Below are positions 34,769-45,593 of a stretch of DNA of 64,000 nt, one piece after another. The position numbers were made by a program, and so were the translations under genes. The stretch is from Sorghum bicolor (taxonomy: Eukaryota; Streptophyta; Magnoliopsida; Poales; Poaceae): assembly GCF_000003195.3 (NCBI RefSeq), contig NC_012871.2:44000434-44064433 (forward strand), given 5' to 3'. Position 1 is the stretch's first letter. Every line of letters begins with the position of its first letter. The notes beneath the pieces were generated by a model. The model saw only the letters and a program-made list of their open reading frames with translations. It was not told where the DNA came from and made no database searches.

Positions 34769-36640
34769 GATAAAAGAATATGATCCTGGAACCAAAGGGA
34801 CTCTTGTTTCAGCTAGATAGGATAATTTAGATCTACACTACTACACAGCTGTTTAACCGTGACAGGCACTTTACGTTTACCGCAGCGGGCATTGGCTTCC
34901 GCCACGAATGAAAGGTCACGGTTAATCATGGCCTCACCGTGGCGGGCGCCTGTGCCCGCGGAAAATGGATTTACCGCAGCGGACAACATAAGGTGTCCGC
35001 TGTGGTTAATCCCATTAACCGCAGCGGGCACCTTATGTTGCCCGTCGCGGTTAATGATTTAAAAAAACAAAAAAAACCTGGACAGGCCCGCCGTGACCAT
35101 CTAGGGGGCCGACGAGCCCATCCAGGCTGTTGCCGCCGCCACCAGGGAAACCCTAGCGCCGCCGGTCCAGGGTTGTCGCGGTCGTCGTCCATGGATCTAC
35201 TCTAATCCACCTTCTCAAATCTAGCTCGTGGCTACTCCTTCACCGGATCTAGAAAGAGAGAAGGAAGAACAGTGAGATGAGTGAAAAAAGAAAGGGAGAC
35301 GGGAGGAAGCGAAGGAGCAGTGGCGTACCTCATGTCGACACAAAGGGGGATCCATGTCTTGGCGCCTTCCCCGCCGTGGATCCGGGCTCCATCCGCGCCG
35401 CCGTGCCGCCGTGCTCCGTCCACGCCGCCCGAGGAGGTGGGCAGAGCGAGGAGTGGTAGTAGAGCAAGGCGAGGATGAGGAGAAGCATGAAGGCGACGCC
35501 GACGGGGGAGCCTCCCACACGGTGGACGGCGTCGGGGAACCTGTCGAAGACGGGGAGGAGGAGCAGACCCACGGGGCTCAGCAGCTCCGCCACGGCCTCT
35601 GTCAGTGCCTCGCCGCCGTCGCCCAGGACAGCGGGGCCGCCACCACCACCGCCAGCAGTAGGCCATGAGGCACTAAATTGAATAATCACCACTAGCAGCA
35701 GCAGGTAGAGACCTTATATATTTGGGCTTCAAAATTTACTGTGACGGGCATGATAGGTTGCCCGCTGCGGTAAATCGCATGATTTACAGCAGCGGGCAAA
35801 AAAAACGCCCGCCACGGAGTGAACAGCAGCAACGTCACGGAAGTTCGTTTCTGTAGTAGTGCTAGACGCTAGTGACATGAAGCTATGATCATTCAAAGTG
35901 TTCATGACACTTCTGATTGATAACAGTGGTTCTCGGACCTGTCCGTACAGAGTGACATCTGCGGAGTGTCCTCAAACTCGTCCATGCAAAGTAAGTTTTT
36001 ATGCAAAAGGACTATTGAATCTTGCTAAACCTTACCTTGTACACCTTAAGCCCACATCCCTAAGTTTTCTTCACTTTTCCTACCAGGTAAGTCTTGCAAA
36101 GTACTTTGGTACTCAAGGTTTGTTAAACTCCGTTGCAGGTGAGGGTCACGAACAGGTGTGCTTTGGAGCATGTTGCATGACCATGGTGGAGGTTGGTTGA
36201 CGACGAGGAGTAGTTGTGTGACCCTTTGGCAGGGTGTCATGTTTTGCGTGCTCCTTATGTTTAATTAATGCTACTCCACTATATGGTTTGTAAGGTTTGA
36301 ACAACTGGTTTCTAAACTTAACGTTATGTAACGCTTCCACACTTTTACCTTATGTATTTTATATGTGAAATTATTGTAATTCTGTAATGTCTCTATAATG
36401 ATGGATCCTGGTTGATCATGGTTGGTCCTGGTGACAAGCCCATGATTGCCGTACGTGGCTCCACCGACAAGCCAATGATCACGGTGTTAGGTGCTACGGA
36501 CAAGCCAATGATCGTGGTGCTATCGGGTTGATTGACACACTCGATAGGACTTTGGGGTTACGTTGGACTCATGCAAAGTTGTCAGCTGTGAGACAATGAC
36601 CTGAGCATGTGGACCATATAATCTAGGAGGTTCTGCCACA
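34769..36640 (+). mobile_element. Diverged chromovirus LTR remnant, host of III and a CACTA
   Basis: After removing the CACTA element, the order of blocks follows the right half of the element III LTR: 'gtgacatgaagctat', 'aggtaagtcttg...gtactcaaggtt', 'gttgcaggtgaggg', and the terminal 'ggaggttctgccaca' at 36640. Divergence is high. No ORF is supported. Element III inserted in its left part. Confidence 0.7.
34836..35861. mobile_element. Non-autonomous CACTA element, 1026 bp
   Basis: The termini read CACTACTACACAG at the left and, complemented, CACTACTACAGAAA at the right, with a 3-bp TSD CTA (34833-34835 and 35862-35864). Near both ends are several direct and inverted copies of a 'taaccgcagcgggc' motif (about 34870-35060 and 35740-35800), the subterminal repeats typical of the superfamily. 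The middle (about 35090-35690) is GC-rich with overlapping frames on both strands and no transposase similarity. Confidence 0.9.
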
Positions 36641-38110
36641 CATTGCATATGTTGTAAAGTCAAATTGAGGATACAAGGAGAGAAGTGTCATACTCTTAGA
36701 TCAAGATGTGCAATGTGTGTGGAAAGTGTGTGGACTGAAACTATAAGGTGAACTAAAACTATACTACTTTTGAAAATATGATCTCTCTTTATAACTTATT
36801 ATTGTTTTAGAGACATGGCTATAATTCTCTTTCTTTCTTTCTTTTCTTTTTCAATACATGAGCCTTCATGTGCTCATTGTTTTAATATCTTGGGACCTTC
36901 AGGTGTCCCTATTTTTTTCTGGACTTCATGTGTCCATATTTTTTTTTTCTTTCATACTTTTGCATAGCCCATGTCTCTTAAACCACATATTGAGAGAGAG
37001 CAATATCTTATAAAACATGGAGTATTTTCCTAACAAATATTTTTTTGTCTACTCCTAGTATAGGAGTAGAATTTTTCGTGGATGGAAGCATGTTTTTGCG
37101 TACTCCTAGTCTAGGAGCAGCAAGTTTATGTGGGTGTTCTTGATCTTGATCTTGGGAGCATGATAAATATCTCAACAAGGATCAACAAGTCTTGACCAAA
37201 CTCAACACAATAACAAGCAGCATATGTGGAAGGTTTGAAACCTGCTAGATGTTATATTTGGCCTTGGTAGGAATTGCTTACCAACTGAGGAGTATGTAAT
37301 ACTATGGTTTCATATCATTTTTATTAAAACTAATTCTCCAAGTACTTCGAAGTAGAAATGGTAGGATTTCTAAGTTAGAACTATACTACACCTCATAACA
37401 ACTTAGTCAACATGATTGTCGTATATGGATATTTTCCCACAAGCATAAATACATGTATATGGAACGAACTTTGTGCAAGCTTCTATCTTAAAGATGTTAT
37501 GAACATGTCACTTACAAAATTTTAAATGCAGTGTGGTGCATGGGGCATTTTTATCAAGAGGAGACAACAAGGATAAAATAAGTTTGATTTTGGTTCAAGA
37601 TTTATGTTTGTCCAAACCCAATTGTAGGGAGATTTTGGGAGAGAGCTGCACAAACAACCTATGGATGTTAAGGAGCTACAGGAAGTGAGAGATGGTTTGC
37701 CTAAACCAGATGTTCAACCAATCCTCTCTCGAATCATCTGTTTCATATTTCTGTACCTATTTATTTCGAAAAGAAACAAAGTGGAAACAAGCAAGAGCCC
37801 TACCGGTTTGAACACCGGGAGCCTAAATCTTATAATTATTTTATAATTATTTTAATTAGTATTAAAATTGATTTTATTTAATTTTTTTAATTTTTAATTT
37901 TTTTATTTGTTCACCAATGTTTTTATACTCATGCAACGCTAAAGATAAAAGATGCAAAATAAATCTAGCCTTGATTTATCTCCATAAAAGATTACTTCCA
38001 CTATTTATGAAGTTATAACTCAAAGTTCATTTAACCAAAATTAAACACCATGTCTAAACTTGATTAAAGAAGACCATCTTAACCTAAGCACCATGCTTAA
38101 TTTTAAAGGG
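36641..38110 (-). mobile_element. Degraded Athila-like interior, reverse
   Basis: On the minus strand, short blocks match the interiors of the Athila-like elements: 'gacatgggctatgcaaaa' (about 36960; compare 3720), 'ttgttgagatatttatcatgctcc' (about 37160-37185; compare 3638-3660), and 'agcatggtgctta' (about 38080-38100; compare 12245-12335). No ORF, LTR or boundary is clear. Low-complexity CTTT and T-rich runs are at about 36825-36955. Confidence 0.45.
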
Positions 38111-38118
38111 CCTACGGA

Positions 38119-38394
38119 TAGGAATGAAAACGGATCGGATACGGACGGATAACACCGATAACATATTTGTTTTCATATTTCTGGTCGGGTTCGGATTCGA
38201 ATACGCATAATGTCAATCATGTCGGATAAGATACGATTGGATGTCGACATTATAAATATACGATTTAAGTATTCGGATACGGATACGGTATCGGATATTG
38301 AATATTTAGACTCGGATATGGACAGATCTAAACCCCTCTAAACGAATTCGGTCTCGAATACGGTTGGAAAATATATGTACCGTTTTCATCCCTA
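38119..38394. mobile_element. hAT-type MITE, 276 bp
   Basis: Terminal inverted repeats TAGGAATGAAAACGG (left) and TAGGGATGAAAACGG (complement of right end), one mismatch. The perfect 8-bp TSD CCTACGGA (38111-38118 and 38395-38402) is diagnostic of hAT-like transposition. The interior is made of degenerate 'cggatacggata' repeats and codes for nothing. Confidence 0.92.
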
Positions 38395-38420
38395 CCTACG
38401 GATACACCGTATATGTACAG

Positions 38421-38875
38421 TGTCGACAAAAGCTAGTCGGCAGTCTACCTTGGGGTATACCCACGGCAGTAGTTTATCGGTAGACGGTGCGCAAGCTACG
38501 AACTTGATGGTGACGCAAGACACGGACAAGGTTTTTATCCATGTTCGGCCGCCGTGTGGGCGTAATACCTACGTCCTGCGTCTGGTTGTATTGGATTGTG
38601 TTAAGATAATCTCTCCTAGGGGGTCCCTTGTCTCTCCTTATATAGTCCAGAGGGCAGGGTTATAGATCTGGAAACTAATCCTAGTCGGTTACAATTGCCA
38701 TAGATAGTACAATATCAATTCCTATTCCAACCGACTAGAATCCTGCTTGATCTCCACATCTTGTTTCCTTGCGTGAAACTCCGAGCAGTTAGATCAAGGC
38801 TCAAACTGTCTCGTGATGGGCCAAGCCTCCTGGCCCAAGTCTAGCCGTAAGGGTATAGGGGTTTATACCCCCACA
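38421..38875 (-). mobile_element. 3' LTR of the Tat element
   Basis: 455 bp, TGTCGAC...CCCACA in plus orientation. Its inner edge adjoins the polypurine tract. Confidence 0.92.
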
Positions 38876-38892
38876 GCTAGTCCCCGAGCACC
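38876..38892 (-). promoter_or_regulatory. Polypurine tract of the Tat element
   Basis: On the minus strand, 'tgctcggggactagc' directly precedes the LTR (TGTGGGGG), the usual form in this lineage. Confidence 0.75.
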
Positions 38893-39586
38893 ATGTATTG
38901 CGATGTAACACGCCGTCTTGAGCTTCTCCGACCAGTAAGGCTTGACGTCTTCAATAAGCACAAAAATCGCCCAAACAGTTGCAACGGTATTTTAACCAAC
39001 TCAAAATACAATTGATCAACATTGACATCGAAGAAGCAGGTTGTTCGAAGAATGCATGGTGCTCTTAATCAAAAAAGATTTCTTTCCTGGTGAAGTGTGC
39101 CCACTTTACATTTCTGAAAAGTACAGACTTTCAAAAAGCAAGCATGTTCACCACAAGGTGAAGTGTGCCCACTTAGTCCCCGAGCCTGGTAGTAGGTGAC
39201 GTAGGCATGTGGTGCCAGGGTCAAAAAAGTCTTCATAGAAATTCTAAAACTGAGATGCATCGCCAGATGCATCATACCGATGTAGTCCCCGAGCTTGCTG
39301 GAAGGTGAGGTATGAGCCTTGTAGCAAGGTCTAAAAAATTAAAATTATCCAGTCCACTTCATATATAACTGAGAAAAGCAATCCCCAAACTGTAGTTGGA
39401 GAGTAATCAAAACAAGTCTCCGAGCACAAAACGGGGATTGATTAATGAGTCTCTGAGCACAATAGGCAGCCAGTACAGTCCCCGAGCACAGCATGCAGAC
39501 TAACCAGGCAGTCCCCGAGCGTGGTTGGAAACGTAAACGTGCTCGGTGATCGGCACATATGAATGATTGAAAAACGAGTGTGCTAG
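38893..39586 (-). other. 3' untranslated region of the Tat element
   Basis: No ORF is supported. Degenerate copies of the 'agtccccgagc' motif recur (about 39174, 39284, 39477, 39510), merging into the 71-bp array. Confidence 0.6.
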
Positions 39587-39912
39587 TCGGTCCTCGAGCG
39601 TACCACACTCGGTGGTCGGTACAAGCAATGAAGATGGCGGAGAGAAGACTGGTCAACCAGTCCCCGAGCTTGTGATGCTTGGTGGTCGGTGCAGTCCGTC
39701 GAAATGTCAAATGAGCAGACTAGTCGACCAGTCCCCGAGTTTGTGAAGCTCGGTGGTCGGAGTAGTCCATCGAAATGTCAAATTGGCAGACTAGTCGACC
39801 AGTCCCCGAGTGTGTGATGCTCGGTGGTCGGTACAGTCCATCGAAATGTCAAATTGGCAGACTAGTCGACCAGTCCCCGAGTGTGTGATGCTCGGTGGTC
39901 GGTGCAGTCCAT
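39587..39912. repeat. 71-bp tandem repeat array
   Basis: The word 'cagtccccgag' recurs at 39658, 39729, 39800 and 39871, exactly 71 bases apart, each followed by 'gctcggtggtcgg' and 'agtccatcgaaatgtcaaa'. A weaker copy precedes at 39588. Tandem arrays in the 3' untranslated region are a known feature of Tat-lineage elements. Confidence 0.92.
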
Positions 39913-40175
39913 AGGATATGTCACGTCTGTTCCACCAACAGGCCCACTTCTCTTTTTTGAAAAGCATCCTGGCACATTGTCAAGCTGTTGCGTAAAAAGG
40001 TGCGTCTGGTAACTGTGCAGCCGCTCTTTGCGTGGTTCAAGAAAGGAAACCACCAACTATGCAGAAAAGCCACCATATTAACTGGCGGTAATTATTGAAA
40101 ACCGAAACGCCGCGGCCACCGCAGGATCCGCCCACTTCCCCAGAATGCGGGAAGTGGTAGAGGCGAGGCTGTTGT

Positions 40176-40183
40176 TATAAAAG
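40176..40183 (+). promoter_or_regulatory. TATA box of the antisense gene
   Basis: TATAAAAG, 121 bases before the ATG at 40297, on the strand opposite to the element's pol. Confidence 0.6.
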
Positions 40184-41184
40184 CCCAAGGTCATACCCTT
40201 GTTCTTTACCTAGCAATTGCATACTATTGCCAAGCCTCCATCTTTCTCAGCACCTTCTAACCTCAAAACCAAGCTCGAGACTTTGCGAGATTTGAAATGG
40301 CGAAGAGTGATGCCAAGAAGAGGGCCGAAATGATGGCCAAGGAATGGAAGAAGTCTCGGAGCAACACAAGGTCTCTCAACGACCTCGTTGAAAAGGGGCT
40401 CCTACACAATCAGGAACTTGGAGGATGGAGGGCACCGGAGGGGGAGAGCTACCCCGACCCCCGCGCCGGTGAGATTGTAGTCTTCGAGGATTTCTTTAAA
40501 AGTGGTTTTGGGATTCCCGTTCATCCTTTTCTCCAAGGTCTTCTCCTCTACTATGAGATCGGGATTTGCAATTTGCACCCGAACTCTATTCTTCTTATCT
40601 CCACATTCATCCATCTGTCCGAGGCCTATGTTAGAATAGAGTCGCACTTCGATCCCTTCCGCTATCTTTTCTGTCTGAGGAAGAAAGGAGCAGTTGGAGG
40701 CTCCATGATTGCAGGTGGAGTATACCTCAATTTGCGCGACGAGATGAAGAATCGGTACCTCAGCTGTCCATGGAACACTTCCCTCACCGAATGGTACAAG
40801 AAGTGGTTCTACATCAGGGAAGAGCCGGGCAGCGCCACGTTCTGCGACGTGGGCTACATCCTCGAGAAGAGGGTAAGCTGGACAGACCGTCCGGAATTCA
40901 CTGGGCAAGTGGCAGATCTGATGAGCCTGATCAACTGGTCCTGCTTAGACGGGCCAGGAGTGGTCGGAAACTTCCTTGTGCGTCAGGTGATGCCTTGCAA
41001 GAGGAGGATACACTCGGCATACGAGTACGCGGGGAGCCAAGACCCGACCAGAATGTGCCCGGATGGTCTGGAGAAGGCAGAAATCCAGCAGCTGATGAAT
41101 GAGTTATTCAACTTGTCGGATGATAACTTCATTCAAAGTGACGACCGGATGCATGCCTTCAACCTAGGACGACCAGCTCCTAAG

Positions 41185-41268
41185 GTAATCAAGTTCCTTT
41201 TTTGATTTGTATTGTTACGCGAACACTGTAGTCTCTTTATTGATGACTTGCCATTTACTTTATTGTAG
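41185..41268 (+). other. Intron 1 of the antisense gene
   Basis: Donor AAG|GTAATC and acceptor TTGTAG|ATAGGA, phase 0. Translation continues in frame (IGDVDRCAVYVSLAPG...). The other introns are 50113-50201, 50773-50845, 51045-51117 and 51244-51339. Confidence 0.8.
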
Positions 41269-41414
41269 ATAGGAGACGTGGACCGGTGCGCGGTGTATGT
41301 GTCACTGGCACCTGGGATGGAGAATCCCGCAGGGATGGACCCGCCGGAGGGGGATGCTACTCGGTGTCCTCAATACACCAGCAGTGAGGAGGAACAAAAT
41401 CACCCCGCGCCGAC

Positions 41415-43169
41415 TGTTGGGTATTCTTAACATCATTACCAAAAGTAGACTTAGTTTTCTAATTCTGATAATGGTGCCAAAAATGCCAAACTTATCCCTC
41501 ATACCACTTAAGCCAAGTTGTCATCCCCAGCATGACATGAGAGATGCGGTATTGAAATATGCAATTGCTCATTTAAATAAATAATGAATGGGATCTGCAA
41601 GCGCACAGATTAATACCGATGTAGCATTTGAACCGGGAAGTATTCTAGGTATCGTTATTTGACTTTTTACCACTGGGAAGGGATTAGCAATCATCAATGT
41701 TGATTATAGAATGGAATATAAGATTGAGTATCTATCATTGCATGTATAATTGAGAACACTTATCTAACTCTTTCATATAGGGATAAGTGTCACATAAAGG
41801 ATATATAAAGTAATGAATAGTGACAAAGACAATTAATCTGATCAGCATAACTTAGCCACATAATAAATATGATAAGCACCTCAATTAGATATTCTAGAAA
41901 GTCATTAGCATGGAATTAGAACGAACTACAAGAATATTTCCTAAGTTATTCTTAACTATACAGTCTAGCATTATCATAGTTAGTGCAAGCATACTTAGCA
42001 ATCATTGCGAGACAAGACTACGCCCATACATAGTGATATTAGCAAGGAATATGAGAAACATCGTAATCACTCCCCTGTAATAATGTTGCTCTGCCAGCCC
42101 AATACACGAGAGGGGGACTATATAAGAATCAATGAAGCTGTCACTATCACGAACTACCCCACGATCTAGCATATTGGGTACAATCGCAGATAAATACGGT
42201 ATAAGCACCACGCCTACACAATATCTTTCATTTACCCATGGATCTGATGGATAAACGCTATACGATCCTAAACATGTATATAGATCCAATCTAACTAAGC
42301 CAAGTATATAACTATGATAAACTAAGAACAATATAATCTTGAATATAAACAAGTAGAGCAAAGTCATAAGCAATATATTGAAGTAGAACAAAGTCATATT
42401 CATAATATTGAAGAACAAAGATGAACAATTAGAAGAACAATTAGAGAATTACCAAGAATCCTCTTGACAGATCCAGAAACCAATCGAAGATTGACTCATA
42501 AATTAACTAGGCCATAAAGATTTGTATCGCAAATTACGGATAAAACTTAGTTGAAAGTGAGACCAGTGTTCATTTTTCAAAAAAAAAGAAACTCTCCTTC
42601 TAGTTCTAATCCTATGTAGCTATGCTAATCTAGATGTCTAATTGATGTGGTGGCTCTAGGCTTGATCAAAGGCTTCTTCTCCCTTGAGGAATAATGAACT
42701 AGGGTTGAGAGGCTCTCTCCTTCAGGGGCCAGGGGTCTGGTTTTATAGTCCTTCTAAGTGAATATGGGCCGTCGGATCAAACCGACATTGATTGAACGGT
42801 TATCCTTGATCCTTTAGGTCGGTGGAGCGTAATCCCGAAAGAGAGTTCTCATTGGACTCTACAGGGGGGCGGGCGCCCTGGTCTCCTGGGCGGGTGCCCA
42901 GGGCCAGGCCCCGTTTCGCCTCCACTTCGTTCCCGTGGCTTCTGGAGTCTTCTAGATGTAAGATAATTGCACGACACGTTAATATCTCTATGTAATCCCG
43001 ATGTGTGGGCCTTTCTTCCGTATTTGCTGATAACCCCCTGCAGAAATAGACAAACACCAAAACTTGTGGAATTCTGTCAGATAAAACCCTAAGTATAGAT
43101 GTTGATTTCATTTGGATCCTTTTCTTTGTTTATTTGATGATTATATTTGATACTTAAGGACCGTCAACA
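41415..43169 (-). mobile_element. 3' LTR of element II
   Basis: Reads TGTTGACGGTCC...AATACCCAACA on the minus strand. It is 112 bp longer than the 5' LTR, nearly all in one block at about 42490-42596 ('gactcataaattaac...aaaaaaaaagaaact'). The TATAAAA box is at about 42741-42748 (complement). Confidence 0.92.
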
Positions 43170-43184
43170 AACTCCCCCAAGCTT
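43170..43184 (-). promoter_or_regulatory. Polypurine tract of element II
   Basis: On the minus strand 'caagcttgggggagtt' immediately precedes the 3' LTR. Confidence 0.85.
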
Positions 43185-45328
43185 GCCTCTTGCTCGTCCC
43201 TGAGCAAGGATAATCTCAGCGATGGATCAGAAGTTGTTGCAATACCTTTAAAAGTTGACGGTACACATACTTTTAAATAAGATCTCATCTCTAAGTTAGA
43301 GTAAGCTGTCAAGACTTAAAACTTACTTACTTTACCTTTCACCATGGGACTTGTAAGCGTCAATTCTGTCTTGAGTAGTTAAAAGATAGAACGGTCTAAT
43401 CAAGTGCCATGTCTCTTATTCTTGATCAGCTATAGCTCTAGAGTTTTTGCAGATTTTCAAATAAAACTCAGAGATTCCTTGTATGACTCTCTCAGATCTC
43501 TCTTTTGTGGTATTTCTAGATCCTTACCAGGGCAGTGATGGTATATGCCTTCTCTCAATATATGTGATATTTGTAGTATAAGGCATAGTGACATTGCCTT
43601 CTCTCTCACCCTACTCTAATAAGGCTTTAATATCTGGAGCTCATAGGTGGGAGATAAAGTATACATACTCACAAGACATTTATTGTATAGTCAAACCATG
43701 GATCCAAAGAAACAAATCATTAAGTCAAATCAAGATGTGCATGTGTGGCGAATGAATGGTGTATGGTGATGATGATGATAACAATGGTGAAAGTCTAATT
43801 CTACTTTTGCTCTTTGAGGAAATACATACCTTCCTTGCTCTTTGAAACTTTTTGAGGAGAATGAGATGCTCTATCTTCTCTTTTTTCTTTCCTCTCAGGT
43901 GGGTATTTTGTACCCCTAATTCTACTATCGGACACTTGTCCATTTTTACCTCTCGTCTCACTTTTTCTTTTCTTTCGAGGTTCCGGGCAGTTGCCCCTTT
44001 TTATTTCCTCGTATCCTTTTTTTAGAGCACTCATCTCTTGAGATAATATAGCAAGTGGTAGTGACAAGATAAATTGAGCATTTATTTCACAGGGGAAAAC
44101 AGAAATGTTTTTGGCTATTCTCTCCCGGATTAGGAGTAGAATATTTTTGGGTGGTTCTGAAGATGGAAATTGGTGGATATATGTGGATGGTACTTCCAGA
44201 GTAGAAGCAGCATGTGTGAGTGAACGTGCAAGTGAATCTTGATTTAACCACATGACAAGCTCCTAAGGGTCTACACAGCTTGACCACACTCAATGCTCAT
44301 AAGCAGTGAATAGTAAATGTGTGGCTCAAAGTCTAGCAAGCATGTATATACGGCTGTGGTAGGAATTTAAACTCTCATCATACAGGAACTCATCATGCAA
44401 TATTTTAAAGATTTTTCAAAGATAAAATTCTCCAGAATTCTAGCATCTCTAGGAACAGATAAACAGTAGCTCAACCTTCCCATATCATATCCGTTAACAA
44501 CTTAGACTTCAGATCAAGTTTTCTTCCCACAAGTTTAGGTTTACAGCAAGCTTTAAATTATAACAGTTATGTCTAAACTTGAGAGAGAACTCAAATTTTA
44601 AAAATTAGGGAGAGCAACTATTCATCATATCCATGCTAGAGTTTTATTATTAAGATTCAGTTTAGCATAGCCACTTTATTTATTTATTAAATACACTAAG
44701 CAAAAGATATATATAAGCACAAAATTTTTATTTGGTTTTCCATAGTTATGTATATCTATATTTTAATATAGTATAAGTATAAAGATAGATAGAAATACTT
44801 AGCGGGATAAATGGGGGTGCTCTCCCCCAAGCTGAATTTTGACGTAATTTCTTCTGATGTAGCTAGCAGGTGGCAGAGGTGTATTGAAAGTCGGCAGTAT
44901 CTTGACAGCGATTAGAATGTCCTTCGTCTGCTAGTCTTCTTGATTCTTGAATTCTATGGAGCTCAAATAGACAACAAAGCTTTGTGGAACTGATTAAGTG
45001 TTAGCATAAATATCTAGCCTTTATCATGTTGAGCCTCCTCAATAAATATTACTCCCTATTTTTATATTTTCATTTTATAAAGCAGAAAAGAAATATTTAT
45101 TTTATTTTTATGCCACCACAGTGAATGTACTTATGGGTTTCATGCCACTCGTATACTCACATGGGGCTTACTGTTTTTTAACATTTTTATTTTCTTTTTA
45201 GAATAGTACGAACATCATTAACTAAGCAAACTGTTTAAAATATTTGAAAGGGAAAGGATAACTACCAAATTTACCTCTTGGCAAGACGTTCGGTGTTTTT
45301 AAGTCCTCCGAACAGGACTCTCTGTTTT
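43185..45328 (-). other. 3' non-coding region of element II
   Basis: Collinear with 14277-16390 of element I in reverse. Frames such as 43801-44253 have no recognisable domain and are shifted or absent in element I. An internal polypurine-like motif lies at about 44823-44835 (complement). Confidence 0.65.
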
Positions 45329-45593
45329 CTAGTTGTCCTGGGATTCGTTGGGTGGCATAGTCGGTGCTTCCGGCAGCGCCTCCTCTTCATGTATAATTAT
45401 CTTCTCTTTCCACACCTGACTCGGTGCTACGGTCTCCTCTAGACAATTCTGTTTAAACTGTATGTCTTCTGACCTTACCACTTCTCCTTCATAGTCTGCC
45501 CATCCGTCCTTGATGATCTGCCTCCTCTGGTTGTGGTTGCGTCGTTTTCTTCTTGTCCTGACCTGCTTAGAGTCTTCAACGATATAGTTAGGG
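45329..45593 (-). pseudogene. Frameshifted C-terminal tail of the element II polyprotein
   Basis: A small deletion relative to element I, just before the stop at 45594, shifts the frame. The former C-terminal tail then reads on from codons inside the frame 45724-45329 (YIVEDSKQVRTRRKRR..., ending ESQDN). The tail is basic then acidic, with no known domain. Confidence 0.6.

Noticed and set aside
35221..35692. Several frames of 60-144 codons on both strands
   Set aside because: They lie in the GC-rich middle of a 1-kb CACTA element and show no transposase similarity.
39587..39912. Possible CRISPR-like array
   Set aside because: The 71-bp units are contiguous tandem repeats without unique spacers, inside a plant retrotransposon.
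40402..40908. 168-codon minus-strand frame
   Set aside because: It is a shadow opposite exon 1 of the antisense gene, which has the recognisable domain and splice sites.
43801..44253. 150-codon minus-strand frame in the 3' region of element II
   Set aside because: No domain, and the collinear region of element I is shifted and interrupted.
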